Shown here one piece after another: positions 37,501 through 48,771 of a DNA stretch of 64,000 nucleotides. This DNA is from Acheta domesticus (Eukaryota > Arthropoda > Insecta > Orthoptera > Gryllidae): NCBI GenBank assembly GCA_031308135.1, contig JAHLJT010002771.1, forward strand, positions 1 through 64,000. The letters are read 5' to 3'. Position numbers and translations under genes: made by a program. The notes beneath the pieces were generated by a model that made no database searches, was not told where the DNA came from, and saw only the letters and a program-made list of their open reading frames with translations. How positions within the stretch are numbered: position 1 is the stretch's first letter; every line of letters begins with the position of its first letter.

Positions 37501-39898
37501 ATTATGTACAAAAAAAATAGATGGTTTCAAGGAATATCTGCAAATCTTTGAAATTGCGAAATTTGATTTTCCCTCACTTCTTTGGTTGAAGAGTCTTTCA
37601 CAACAGAGAATTACTTCTTAATGTTGGGTGATTTTTCTGACTGAATAGAATGCTGTTTAAGATTATTCAATTAGTGTTGATGTATTATTTTAAAAGAATT
37701 GGTTTTCACACCTTGTGTGGTAGAATTGATATTGAATGTTACAAGTGATTAAGATGTAATATGTACAGAAATTGATGAGATGTAATAAAGAAATTGCATA
37801 ACCGTATATTAGAGATTACATAACTGATACTAATGCAAAAAAGTGCCACTAGTTTAAAAAAAAAAAATAACAAAAACGAAACTCAAAAATTATCAGTCTC
37901 TCCTTTGTGAGTTTTTTCAAAAATTTTGGAGATTTTTCTTTAAATGGATGGAAACTTTTCGTAGGAAGAACTAAACTGTTTTCTCTTAAAACTGATCATT
38001 GATTTAGAATATAAGAATTTATTACGTTTTGTTCCTTAAGAACATTACTTGATCAGTGGTTCAAAAACAAACACCTATTGAAAAAAGTAATCAGAGATGA
38101 AAGTACATTATTTACTCGTCTTTCCAATTCTTTGACAATTGAGAAAGGGTTCCCCACAGGGCACAGGGTTCAATTTAGGGTCTCTCTTATTTCTTTTAAA
38201 AAGAATCATTTGGTTTCTGAGACACGAATTTTCTCTGTAAAAAAGAAACTAAGTAGTATGATTTCAGATATTTCAAATTCATTTCAAAATAACAAATTAA
38301 TTGAAAAATAAGGGAAAAAAATCTCAATGCAGTTTTGCATTTCAGACTGACAATTGCATCCGCCTATGAATATTAACAATATCCTTTTGGCCGATGTGAA
38401 GGTAACAAAATTTCTGGGTCTCTCATTTCAGTCAGTCTTCAATATCCATATAATATCCACATGAGCTAATGTCATGAAACAAATTGAAATTTGTTGTACC
38501 ACATATTCAAACTTTTTCAAATTGAGTCAGCCTTCAGGCAGTTTGTTGTGTGCATTTTGCTGAATATACATTCCCACCTGAGGTAGGGCAAAATGTTCCG
38601 AGGAAGCAATAGTTTGTAATAGAACATTATAAGCAAATGCCATCCAGCTGATTTCTGCAAGCGTCTATTCATAGAGTGAGGAATTTTACCATTTCCGTGG
38701 CTGTATTGCAGAACACCTCATTCAAAAGCACAGATCAATCTGAAAAGTTTACATAGAACAAGAAGACACTTATATGTTGGATTGATTAGAAAATGGAATG
38801 CATGGGTCAGCCAGAACGTATTGCATGACCCAAGAACTCATACAGAATATCACTTAATAGTGCAGATATGGCTTCTTGTGGTACTGTGTCCCACGTCCAT
38901 TGTAAATTTTGGTGCAGCTGAACGATGATTGTGGCCAATGTGGGGCTGGAAGCCACGCTGTCTCTCGTGATGTCCCACACAAGTTTAATGGAGGTCAGGG
39001 TAGAAGACGTACACCCTCTAGCTACACAGCACTTTGTACAAGAGGTTACATGTCAGAATCACAACATGTGTGGCCATGCAGGGTGGTCTCATGCACTATA
39101 AAGCGATATTCTGTATGAGTTCTTGGGACCATGCAATTAATGTTCTGGCTGTCCCTTGCATTGTGTTTTGTAACTAATCCAACATGTCATTGACTTTTTC
39201 TGCCGGTGAAGGAGTAATGTCTTTCTCTAATTTTGTAATTTTTTGTACATATGAATCTACACAAAGCATGAACTTTTTCTATGAGATATCGAAAATTCTG
39301 CAATATACCTTCAACTCAAATATCCCCTTTGTCATTTCTAAAGAGTATAAGCTTTTGATTCTCACTTCCTAAAAATTAGTGAAGAATAAAATTGAAAATG
39401 TTTTTTTATTCTTTTAATAAATACTTAGTGTTGTTTATTTTCCCTGGTCTATCATAAGCACTCTATAATATTATAGGGACAATTGTGAAATGAGAGAGAG
39501 AAAATTATAAGTTCATCTGGATATTGGTTTTTAAATGTATAAACATTCATAGTTTTGAAATTAAAATACTATTACCATACAATTGAGTCAGTAATGTTTA
39601 AAACATAGAGAACATATTCAATTAAGATCACAAGAACTTCAAATCATTTGTTGACTTCACAACCCTAGTTGATCACTTTTAATTCTATTTCTAGGGACAT
39701 CTTGGTGATCAAGATTTTTATACACTTATTGGAATGGAACATCCTTTAATGATTCATCTTTTAGGCTGTGAATGGAATAGGCAATTATGTACATGGTGGA
39801 AGAACCATGGCTATCAGGATATTTTTGATGACTTCTTTCGCTGTGAGAAGCAAATAAAGATATTTCATGGCAACTGTAATACAGCAATACCAAATTGA
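28118..39898 (+). CDS. XXYLT1: Xyloside xylosyltransferase 1, complete (four exons)
   Basis: Exons 28118-28552, 28670-28893, 29516-29762 and 39695-39898 join in frame (435, 224, 247 and 204 nt) to 369 residues; the human protein is 393. Introns are GT-AG. Residues 7-24 form a membrane anchor after a short basic N-terminus (type II). The glycosyltransferase domain has HLIVDDSS in exon 1, a DxD-type FDADT at residues 201-205, FPGVNSGVIMFQ in exon 3, and the family C-terminus with CEWNRQLCTWW, FFRCE and HGNCNTAIP. XXYLT1 is an ER alpha-1,3-xylosyltransferase that adds the second xylose to Xyl-Glc on EGF repeats such as those of Notch; the Drosophila orthologue is shams. The start at 28118 is the ATG right before the anchor. 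A 9.9-kb third intron is full of transposons. No indel is seen in the exons. Confidence 0.95.
28670..28893 (+). CDS. XXYLT1: XXYLT1 exon 2
   Basis: Starts after TATAG at 28665-28669. It carries SYYSDALFFLSLGLHRI and the metal-binding type motif FDADT. It ends in phase 2 before GTATG. Confidence 0.93.
29516..29762 (+). CDS. XXYLT1: XXYLT1 exon 3
   Basis: Starts after ACAG at 29512-29515 and completes the split Lys codon. It carries LAPELSPVYRHILY, GFPGVNSGVIMFQ and the linker to SKYDFK. It ends in phase 0 before GTATTG. Confidence 0.93.
29763..33031 (+). other. XXYLT1 intron 3, upstream part, no gene
   Basis: AT-rich. A short (AAT)n(ATT)n palindrome lies at about 31008-31040. No coding exon or clear transposon end is recognised here. 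Confidence 0.5.
33799..33864 (-). mobile_element. Very short LINE/SINE tail (copy 1)
   Basis: Read on the minus strand it is a 40-50 bp unique segment with the hairpin CAGTTTTTTAACTG, followed by a (TAAA)n tail. Related copies lie at 46442-46502 and 47201-47272. Shared right end with tail and variable left end is the pattern of extreme 5' truncation. Confidence 0.6.
34141..34243 (-). mobile_element. Fragment of a CR1/L2/Jockey-type LINE 3' UTR
   Basis: The reverse complement matches the 3' UTR of the LINE at 50998-52719 (around 52484-52590), sharing blocks such as CATCTCGATCAGG and GAGCAAATGCTGAGATGG. No coding part remains. Confidence 0.7.
34271..35594 (+). repeat. Two-copy tandem repeat split by a hAT insertion
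   Basis: A unit of about 90-95 bp (with GGCTGATGAGCGAGGAT, GTCTGACGCCTAAAATA and TTTTGCTGTCG) occurs at 34271-34314 plus 35453-35502, and again at 35503-35594. The first copy is interrupted exactly at CTAAAATA by the element at 34315-35444. Confidence 0.65.
34315..35444. mobile_element. Non-autonomous hAT-like element, CAGTGGCGAAGC family (copy 1)
   Basis: Termini are CAGTGGCGAAGC and GCTTCGCCACTG. The flanking octamers CTAAAATA and CTGAAAGA match at 6 of 8 positions, and the intact second copy of the surrounding tandem unit confirms the insertion point. The interior has a GC-rich centre with GCGCATGCGC. There is no transposase. It shares termini with the element at 53488-59417. Confidence 0.78.
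36010..37341 (-). mobile_element. Mariner element
   Basis: Inverted termini begin CGAAGGGTGTTTTT and continue with the shared segment CAACCTCCGATAGCTCATAA, and TA dinucleotides flank both ends (36008-36009, 37342-37343). The 1332-bp length is normal for mariner. It holds one degenerate transposase on the minus strand. Confidence 0.9.
36108..37178 (-). pseudogene. Mariner transposase, broken
   Basis: The start codon is at 37178 (MAATIDAPAKCELRSVIRF), followed at once by a stop in place of the next conserved residue and by further stops and frameshifts. The catalytic core is recognisable in pieces: TGDETW (first Asp), then HDNARTH and SPDLAPSDFHLF with 34 residues between the second and third Asp, the D34D signature of mariner. 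The C-terminal part (36108-36665) is open to its stop. Mariner transposase cuts and pastes at TA; this copy cannot make a full protein. Confidence 0.88.
37469..38772 (+). other. XXYLT1 intron 3, no feature
   Basis: AT-rich intron DNA with no supported gene or repeat. Confidence 0.5.
38773..39185. repeat. Long-TIR MITE in intron 3
   Basis: Imperfect inverted arms of about 80-95 bp bound a unique centre of about 240 bp. The left arm (about 38773-38868) includes ATGTTGGATT, GTCAGCCAGAAC and AAGAACTCATACAGAATATC, and the right arm (about 39105-39185) is its inverse, ending AATCCAACAT. No transposase is present. I cannot fix the target duplication. Confidence 0.75.
39695..39898 (+). CDS. XXYLT1: XXYLT1 exon 4 (terminal)
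   Basis: Starts after TTCTAG at 39689-39694 in phase 0 with GHLGDQDFYTLIG, then CEWNRQLCTWW, DFFRCE and HGNCNTAIPN, and TGA at 39896-39898. It holds the most conserved C-terminal block of the family. Confidence 0.95.
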   Translation, partial: GHLGDQDFYTLIGMEHPLMIHLLGCEWNRQLCTWWKNHGYQDIFDDFFRCEKQIKIFHGNCNTAIPN

Positions 39899-42800
39899 AG
39901 AAATCAGAAAGAAATATGTATCATGTCAAGTTCTCAGTGCATGAAGGAAGATGTATTGAGCCACGATGTGAGTAGTTCAAAGTATTTGTGTCATATTCTG
40001 AGCAGTAACTTGCCTAAAGCAAAAGGTTCAATTTATCAGGAACCTCTTGAAGAATCTCAAAGATGTGCAAATGTGTTGCTTGTTTACCTTTTTATCAGAA
40101 AAAGTATGTTCTAATGGCTCGATAGCTTTCCTTTTAAAAATCTCCTAAAGTAACTTGTCCTTTTCTGTTTTCAATTTTGTCAGATATAATCTGATATCTA
40201 TGCCATACTAGGTCTGAGCTGTTTATAGAATTTTGTTGTAAAAGAGGAGAAAAGTTAAAATTGTATGATATTGAGTTTTGAGTAGATATCAAGAATGTTG
40301 TTAATTATTCTATTTTCCATGTTAGAAAACAAAGGGAGTAGGGGAATATTCTGTGATCAGTAAGTTTTTATATGAAGATCTTTGAAGGATGTTACTGATA
40401 CTATGTTGTGAGTGAACTAAAATTATTAATCTTCTTTAGTTATGTTTTCAAAAACTATCTTCAATATAGCCATACACCAGTGTTCAGACTTTCATTTGTG
40501 TTCATGTGTTTTAAGTTCAAGTCAAAATATGGTTTATATGTTTATTTCTCATGCAGAATAGAATAAGACTCTGAGTTTATAGGTATTTCTTGTAAATCAC
40601 TCTCATTTTCATAATGAGCCATTTTGGGTGTTGTGAGGAATTATGTTAAGGTTTCTTATAAAAAAAAAATAGTCAAAAGCAGTTTATTTACAAAATATTT
40701 ACATTTATAGTACTGAACATTTATAACACTTCACATTTTAAGTAGCAGGTGATCTCTGATGCTTTCCTGAGTGTTTTTAAAGTTTTAACTGCTCATTATA
40801 CTATCTTTTTCTCTGCAAAGAACATGGAGAGAAATCATGCTCTCTTTCAGATTGCAGTTCTGAGGCAATGTCAGAAAATGTTAAAACATAAGTTCCTTGT
40901 AAAAGAAAATATTGATTGATGTTAACAATAATTGTCAAAATCAATCAAGATTATTTTTTAATGTATTACTTTTTCCACTATTTTAGAAAAAAATTCGGTG
41001 CTTCCCAAGGTCTTCTGAAACATCTTATCAGCTTCCTATCATGACTGAAATATGCTATTCTCCTTTTTCTTTTGAGTGTTATGAGTACTATATGTTGGTT
41101 CCTGTGTTTGAACAAGTTGTTTCTTTGTGAATGTCTCTTAAAATTTCTAGATACTTAGTTACATATGAAGAGAAATTATTACATTGAGATTCCTTCATTT
41201 ATCCTCTTGCAATTTTTGCTGTCTTTGTTCTTATGACACCTGCATGTGGAAGTGCACATCAAATAACATCTGAAAATTCAAGAAATACATATTCTTTCAT
41301 GCACATAAACTCCATTTTTGAAGTTTTTAATTGGAGTTAATTGTAGGAGTTGGTATGATGTTATTGATATTTTCTTCATTAGAACACGTAGTTTCATCGT
41401 AATGTGTATTGAGTGCAACAAAATCTTTTTTGGTAATTTTTTAATCGTATCAGTGTAAGTGGTGTCAATGGGCTCCAGAGAGATGAGCAGCTAGGTAAAT
41501 CTGGTAGCGTTTTGCATCTTCTTCTCATCTAATCATATTAAAATACTATTTTCCACAAATGTGTTGGTATGCAACTACTACCAGCTGGATACTAATATTG
41601 AAAGATGTTTTGCCATTGGATCTGTCTAAATATGGGAATATGATACAATACTATTTTTACATTGTTTCTCAGTTCTTGTTGAATTATATTCATATATCCT
41701 GAAGATATGATTTTCTAAGGATATCACAGAACATCTTTAATATAATACATCAACACGGCTGCACAATGAAAATAAAAAAAAAATTATGAAGTGAAATAAC
41801 AGTCTGTAGAGTGAAAGTTTTTCATGAATGTTAAATGCATCACAAGAATATTATTTAGTGAAGAGGGTAAGGAAAGTGACAGAGAACATATGTTTTTAAT
41901 TGTATTCAATAATTGTTTGTTTTTTCCCTTAGCCAATGTGAAATTTTGTGAATTATTTTCTACTTATTTAGTGAAGGAAACCTAATTACTAATTTTTTTA
42001 ATTAAAAAATTGTTTTATGCAAGATGCTGTTCTACATTTTAAAAATTTTAATGAATACCATGCATGTATCACATTCCAAGAATCAAGTGCTTCTCATATT
42101 AACTTTTTAGTGTGATGTGCAAATTTCTATTTTCTACATGGAAATATTCCTAAACTAACTACTTTCCCATGGACTGTATTTTTCATTACACAGAAGATTG
42201 TGTTTATGTAATTGTTAGTGGGAAAGAAATGTCAATGTTTAGTAAACATTTTAAATAAATAAAGTGACAATTTATCAAGGATGCTTAGAATAGGTCTGCA
42301 TGAAAATTACTGTTGTTAATAATGAATAATGTTGTTTTGTATAGATTCTCAAAAGGGACCCCCCCCCCCCCCAGAAGTGCTTTGAAAATTTTCTTTAAAT
42401 CCTCTAGTTGTGAAGCAATGAGAGAATTTATTAGGGAATTTCTGAAGCATAAGTAGTCTTTGTTTTACTAATGAAAATAATAGAAAATTGAAAAATTTTG
42501 CTTGATATCCAATACTTCTTAATGTAAAAAAATTACTTAATTCAGTATCATTATCATATGATATTAACATACAGAAAATGCAAGTGCATGTTCTATATGT
42601 TATTAATGAAATTAATGTTATCAATGAATGAGATATTAGTGAAATCAGTAAGACATGAATGATAATCACCTGGTATTTCACATGTGATTTACAAAATTCC
42701 TGAATATTATTTGTTCTTATTTTATGAGCCTAGTCACTTCAAAATTACTCAACATTTTGCCATCAGGCAAGAAATGGAATTGAGTTCATATATTTACACA

Positions 42801-43250
42801 TTTTCTTGTATTTTCTTCTTAGAATTCTTAATTTTATATTTTTAAGAACACAAATGATATGTAAATGTGAAAATGGGGTAATGATGTGCCAACTTAAAAT
42901 ACTGTTTTTATTTTTACAAAAATTTAATATCACTTTTAAGAGAAGAAATAGTATTATTGTTATTATTTTAGAATCATAGTTTATTTAATTTCCTTGTGGT
43001 CAGATTAAGTGCAATATATTTCATATTCTTGATTGCCATTCCACAAGTGAATACATTTTATTATATGTGAAAGGAGACAAATAAAATATTTTTAATGTAC
43101 TGTATTTTGTATGATGCAATTTTGCTTCACCTTTATGACTAAATTTTTATTTTTGTGTGAATCTGAATGTTGTACATTCTTGATATGATTGGTATTTATA
43201 TTTAACTGATGTCATGTAGATGCTAGATCTAATAAAACATGTAGAATTTT
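39899..43250 (+). other. XXYLT1 3' UTR / downstream flank
   Basis: No coding region is seen. Several AATAAA signals occur, for example near 42253-42262, 43079-43084 and 43229-43234, so the 3' UTR could be short or over 3 kb. A run of about 14 C at 42359-42372 stands out in AT-rich DNA. Confidence 0.45.
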
Positions 43251-43583
43251 TGTCCTAATTTTATTCCATATCCCCATTACCTGTATTGTTTTTGTAGCAG
43301 TTCGCAAGTATTTGTAGAAGACATGAACAGCATCTATTCACAGCTTCCCTTGAAACATAAAACAAAATTTTTAGATGCTAAAAAGACATACATTCTAGAA
43401 TATTTGTCTCCTAAAAATGTGTTAGTATTAGCAATGATACAGCATTTATAGCTTGGATAATTTAGGTTTTGATGTGGTTGGATTCCACCTATTGTAATTT
43501 GATGCTGTGAACACTATTTGGAAGCACTAAAACGATTCTATTGAGGAGAAAGAGAAAGGATTGTTCAAGATTGTAATTAATAA

Positions 43584-43584
<1 letters not shown>

Positions 43585-43647
<63 letters not shown>
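43585..43647. repeat. (AAT)n microsatellite
   Basis: About 20 AAT units. The poly-Asn and poly-Leu frames over it are artefacts. Confidence 0.9.
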
Positions 43648-43649
<2 letters not shown>

Positions 43650-44967
43650 CATCGAACAACAATCCATATCTGAAAGATGTGTGTCATGTAAACACTGGGG
43701 CAAATATTTTGAATGTCTTGTTTTCTTTTCCTGCAATAGTGTTTCCTATTTGTGAAAAAAAAAAATTATGTAAAACATGAACTATAAACAATTAAGTTTA
43801 AGGGTACAATAAACCTTAATGTAAATTATTGTCCAAACAAGTAAAGAAAACATTATTTTCATCTATTTCTTGAAGTAAGGCAAGGAACCATACTAAGTGA
43901 TTCTTTGAAGAACTGCAATTCTTCAAGTTCATCACAGTCTTCTCTGAACCTAAGTCACAGTTCAGACAATTTCTTCGTAACTATTCTTTTTCCTCTTTGG
44001 TTAGATGATCAACATATCGCTTTTCTTAAATCCATAAATACTCCTTTCTTGAGTGTGTCTATAAAGTAGTTTACGTGTCCTGGATCTGAAATTGTTTGTT
44101 GGATCTTCAAAATGATAAGTTATGGCAGTTTTGATTTCAACATTACTTCCATTTGCAGTTCCACATTTTTTAAAGTAAGGTATTTTCACATCTTGTGTTC
44201 TGTCAATTTTTTACTTTCTCACTTTAAGAAGAGAAAGTATTGTATTCAGAATTTTTTAAGTACACCTCTTTGGTTTTAGATAGGCTAGTTTTTGAATAAA
44301 TTGTTTATTAAATTTAAAGTCATTCATGTTCATAAATTATTTTTTTATTAAAATCTTGTTAATGGTACATTTCAAGACACAGTCGCCTCATTTTCAGGTA
44401 CATCTGAATCTGGAATACTTAATTTCTCACTTAATTACCTTATAACTACACGAGCATGAGACCTACCACCCTGAACAATTTACAGAAAATTTTTAAGATC
44501 GTGGGGTGCAAAACCTCCTGTACAGGATACGGTATTTATCATAATTGCGGGATATTAAGATGTAGCCAAAAGAAAATGAACTTGGGAATTCTGATACCAA
44601 AGCCACCATCGATTGGCGTATTGGGTTTATTCACTAGTTATGATGGATGGCTTCATTAACAAACACAATAACTAGTAGTGCTACAACAGCACAAACTTTC
44701 CCGTGTTATTGGAAACAGCCAAGTAGTATTAAAATATAGCACTTTCTGTGCAACTAACATCTTAGTTATTATTTGAAAACGTCTAATTCAACCAAGAAGC
44801 GAATAACTCACCATTTCCATTGCAGTGTTGTCAGAACTATGTGAATTCTACAACTGCATAAAATATAATACAAAGGTTTTGTAAACTTCTATTGGGAAAA
44901 CAAGCCTGATATCCCAGACAATATAGAAATGCATTTCATAGGGCCATGATTGGAGAAGAGTATTCTA
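43648..44967. other. No feature seen
   Basis: AT-rich intergenic DNA with no supported gene. Short frames (44001-44189 minus, 44456-44659 plus) show no recognisable domain. Confidence 0.45.
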
Positions 44968-45262
44968 AAACCATGCAACAAATACTCTACTCACTGCAAA
45001 TGGGACAACATTTGGTGCGAAAACTAAATGTTTTCATGCAAATATCAACATAAATTTGACAATTACAACTCTTTTTCATACAGCGATATCAAGTCGTAAC
45101 AACGATGCAACCACGCAACCATAAAACCACGCAACAAATACTCTACTCACTGCAAATGGGACAGCATTTGGTGCGAAAACTAAATGTTTTCATGCAAATA
45201 TCAACATAAATTTGACAATTACAACTCTTTTTCATACAGCTATATTAAGTCGTAACAACGAT
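44968..45262. repeat. Tandem duplication, 156-bp period
   Basis: The segment starting AAACCATGCAACAAATACTC at 44968 is repeated from 45124 with only a few base differences, both ending near GTCGTAACAACGAT. Two copies, no coding content. Confidence 0.88.
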
Positions 45263-45486
45263 ACGTAATTTACAGAAATTCGCGAGAGCAAAAATTAATT
45301 CCATCATTGCAATACCTGCATTGTTGATATTCTCTGAGAGCATGTAATTTTTATTTCAAATATTTGAAAATGAATAATTTCTACCCGCCTAGGGAGTACA
45401 TGACCTTGTCGTTGGTGGCGGGGCTTGAGTATCCCCATGACCCCAAGAGCTATGCGGCGGTAGCGTAGCGACTGGTAGGGCCTCCC

Positions 45487-45753
45487 TTGCTGGACAGGTC
45501 GAAGGGTAGGGATCTGACTAAGAAGTACTCCAAAAGAGGACCTCAATGGCAGCTTCAAGAAAGAAGAGGCAGAAGAGGAACTCTAGACGGGGCGAGATAC
45601 CTTGAAGCCATGGAGACGGCAATCCCTCTAGGACAAGGGAAGTCCGAAATAACCTCCCCCCTCCTCGGGACAGAGGTTGTGCGGAGAGGGCTAGTAACCC
45701 ACCCATTAAAAAATGATTTACTAGCAGTGTCCAAAATAATGGCCTCGCAATGA
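45487..45753 (+). other. LINE 5' leader open frame
   Basis: An 88-residue, Arg/Gly-rich frame that ends at the start of the endonuclease frame. It has no domain I recognise. The DNA itself is the conserved 5' leader of this LINE type, and part of it (TAGGGCCTCCCTTGCTG, AAGAAGTACTCC) is shared with the leader at about 62660-62760 on the other strand. Confidence 0.4.
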
Positions 45754-46124
45754 AAACTATGACGACTAAGGCAATGAAAATGGGAGTACGAAAACGGATA
45801 TCGGAATATTTTAAAACAGCTACCTGGAATGTAAGAGGTATATTAGAGAAAGAAAATCAACTGGCTAAAATTTTTGAAAAGATGAATGTCAATCTAGCTG
45901 CAGTAACAGAAACAAAAAAGAAATTAAAAGGATCAAAAACTGTAGAAAATTATGCCATGTTTTATAGTGGAGTAGACCAAGAGAGAGCTGCAAAAGGAGT
46001 AGCCATATTTGTAGATAGAAAGTGGGAATGAAAAATTAAGGAAGTTCAATACGTAAATGACCGGATAATTTTGCTAAAATTAAAACACGAAAGAGGACAT
46101 CTTGTCGTTATTGGTGTGTATGCC
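45750..46124 (+). pseudogene. LINE endonuclease domain, N-terminal part
   Basis: It reads KTATWNVRGI, VNLAAVTETKKK, YSGVDQERAAKGVAIFV and, after a stop at 46029-46031, the similar-quality segment VQYVNDRIILLKLKHERGHL to GVYA. This is the exonuclease-endonuclease-phosphatase fold that nicks target DNA. It is cut at 46125 by a solo LTR; its continuation (EEFYRTMQILLDKGN) resumes after 46339. Confidence 0.8.
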
Positions 46125-46333
46125 TGATAAAAGAGGTTATCTCACGCTTTGTTTATTACTTTGCAGATCGTGGCAACGAGGACAGCATCTCTAGGTATTG
46201 TTGTGTTCCTGCTGAAAATAAAATAATGACGCTGGTTGCTATGTATTATATTATATTGAAACATGCGTTCGTGTATTCGTAAGAAATAAAGTCTTTTCAT
46301 CTATAGAAAGTCTAACAGTCGATATTCTTAACA
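46125..46333 (+). mobile_element. Small solo LTR inside the LINE
   Basis: A 209-bp insertion starts TGATAAAAGAGG and ends TTCTTAACA (TG...CA), with an AATAAA at about 46287 in typical R-region position. The flanks ATGCC and ACGCC match at 4 of 5 bases. It exactly separates two parts of the endonuclease frame. No internal region remains, as expected after LTR-LTR recombination. Confidence 0.6.
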
Positions 46334-46441
46334 ACGCCTTGGAGGAAGGAAAGTGGGAAGAAACAGAGGAATTCTACAGAACCATGCAGATACTGTTGGA
46401 CAAGGGCAATTCAAGATATGAAGTCCTTCTTGTAGGGGATC

Positions 46442-46502
46442 TATTTTATTTATTTATTTATTTACGTCAAAAACAGTTAAAAACTGCGTGTGACGAGCTA
46501 TG
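46442..46502 (-). mobile_element. Very short LINE/SINE tail (copy 2)
   Basis: The same minus-strand tail as at 33799-33864, ending (TAAA)n, inserted in the LINE endonuclease region after VLLVGDL. It is slightly shorter at its 5' side than the other two copies. Confidence 0.6.
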
Positions 46503-47200
46503 AGCTAAATGAAAGAGTGGGAAATGAGAGTATACCAAAGACTAGGAAAGTGGGGAGAAAGTGTAAAAAATTACAATGGAGAAAAATTGAGGGAATTCGC
46601 AGCTTCCAATGAACTGTATATTGCAAATACATTTAAAAGGAAAAAGACATTCATAAATATACATGGTCAGCACGAGGTAGTAGATCCATAATCGATTATA
46701 TAATTGGAAATTGAAGAATATCAAAATTAATAGAAGATACAACAGTTAAAAGAAGCTGCGATATAAACTCTGATCACTTTCTAGAAGTATCCCTTATAAA
46801 ATTATTAAGAAGATGGGTGAAAAATAATTCATGATTTACAGCGAATGATAAAGAAGAAGTATACAAAGTATACCTCTTAGAAGATGAAAGCGTGAGAAAC
46901 CTATATCAAAATAGAATAAATAAACATCTTCAAAACCTTATCACAGAAGAGGAAATAGAAAAAGAATGGCAAAACATACAGCAAATAATAAAGGAATCTG
47001 CAGATGAGGCAGTAGGACGGAAAAAGAAATTTCAAAAAATGAAAAGGTTTGAAAATTTGGAATGATGATATCGAAAAAAGTGTTAAGCTCAAACAGGAGA
47101 GATACAAAACATACTTTGACAACCCTACTGAAAATCACAAGGAAGAATACAAAAAAGCTAAAAAAAAAAGTAAAAAACAATCATTAGAAAAGCTCATGCC

Positions 47201-47272
47201 GATTTATTTATTTTTTATTTATTTACGTCAAAAACAGTTAAAAACTGCGTATGACGAGCTATGGGGAGAAGT
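47201..47272 (-). mobile_element. Very short LINE/SINE tail (copy 3)
   Basis: A third copy, splitting the LINE frame between SLEKLM and GKIYWKNR-type sequence. With copy 1 it shares GAGCTATGGGGAGAAGTG at the 5' side on the plus strand. Confidence 0.6.
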
Positions 47273-47283
47273 GGGAAAGATTT

Positions 47284-48771
47284 ATTGGAAGAATAGAACA
47301 TGATATATACGGGAGACAAACATTGGCCTACAAAGTAATGAAAACATTGAATAGTAATGAAAGAGAGAATGTACAAATTAATGCAATTGAAAAGGAAAGA
47401 TGGGTGAAACATTATAAAGCAACATGGTACGATGAAAAATGTGAAATAATAAAAACATACACAACTACAAATGCAGATGACCTAACGATAGATGAACTAC
47501 ATGAAGCACTTAACAAATGTAAAAATCGAAAAGCACCTGGTATGAATGGCATGAACACAGAACTACTAAAATACTCTGGAATGTTATTTCATCTATGCCT
47601 GCTTCATTTCTTTAATATGTGCTGGAGAAATAAACAAACTCCTAAATAATGGCAAAAAGCAAAAGCAATCTCACTTTATAAGATAGGTAACCGAGACCCA
47701 GACAATTACAGAGGCATAAGTCTATTGGATACAACATACAAGATCTATGCGAGAATAATAAATGAAAGATTAAAAATAATAGCAGACCACCTTATATCAG
47801 AAGAACAAATGGGATTTTGAAAAGGCAGATTGACTGCTGATGCTATTTTCACATTAAAAAGAATAATAGAAGAAAGACGTGAAACACACCTAACATTCGT
47901 GGATATAGTAAAAGCTTTTGATAATGTCAATAGAAGCCTTCTGTGGAACATAATGGAAAGAAGGGGGTATCCGAAACACTTGATAGAGGTGATAAAAGGA
48001 CTATATGAAACAACGAGCATTAAACTGGTTATAAAAGGAAAATTGACAGAAGAGATTCCCACCAATAAAGGTGTAAGACAGGGCTGTTGCATATTACCAA
48101 CACTTTTTAATATATACATGGACGACATGTTTAGAACATGGAAATTGAAAATAGATCGAGGGATTTATTTTAGGAAAATATTTTTAAATTCTATTTTATA
48201 TGCAGATGACAAAGTGATAATACAGGACACTGAAGACAAAATGCAAATGGCAGTACGTAGATTAAATCAAACTGCAATAGAATATGGTTTGAAAATATCC
48301 ACAGAAAAAACTAAAACTATGGCATATAAAGGAAAATACCCAGTGAGAACAAAGATTGTGATAGAAGGAAAGAGTATAGAACAGGTAAAATATTTCAAAT
48401 ATCTAGGTTGCCACATCTCGTTTGAAAGAGATATAGATTTGGATAAAAGGTTAAATAAATTTAGAAAAATATGCGGCACGATACACAGACTTCTAAAAAA
48501 TAAAACAAGGATAGAAACAAGAATAAAATTCAACACAGCAGCTGTGCCAGTGTTAATGTATGGAGATGAAGCAAGAGTAACGTCAAAAAAAGATAACAGT
48601 AAAATTCAGGCAGCTGAAATGAAATTTTTGAGAAGCACTCTAGGTTATAATATCCTAGATAAAAAGAAAAGCACAGAGATAAATAAACTGGGGGTCGAAC
48701 CACTGCTGGAGAAACTGGAAAGAAATCAGAAAAGATGGTATGAACAACTTATACGAATGATCGATAGCTGA
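47284..48771 (+). pseudogene. LINE reverse transcriptase, broken
   Basis: Two main frames (47251-47649 and 47830-48771) with stops between. Motifs: CKNRKAPGMNGMNTELLK, TFVDIVKAFDNVNR, GVRQGCCILPTLFNIYMDD, catalytic YADD (SILYADDKVII), then KYFKYLGCHIS and the C-terminal region MYGDEARVTSKKD, NQKRWYEQL. This is the polymerase for target-primed reverse transcription. The copy cannot encode a full protein. Confidence 0.87.

Noticed and set aside
42359..42372. C homopolymer as a functional element
   Set aside because: A lone run of C in AT-rich DNA with no other structure; may be sequence noise.
43527..43755. Poly-Leu and poly-Asn frames
   Set aside because: Translation of the (AAT)n tract on the two strands.
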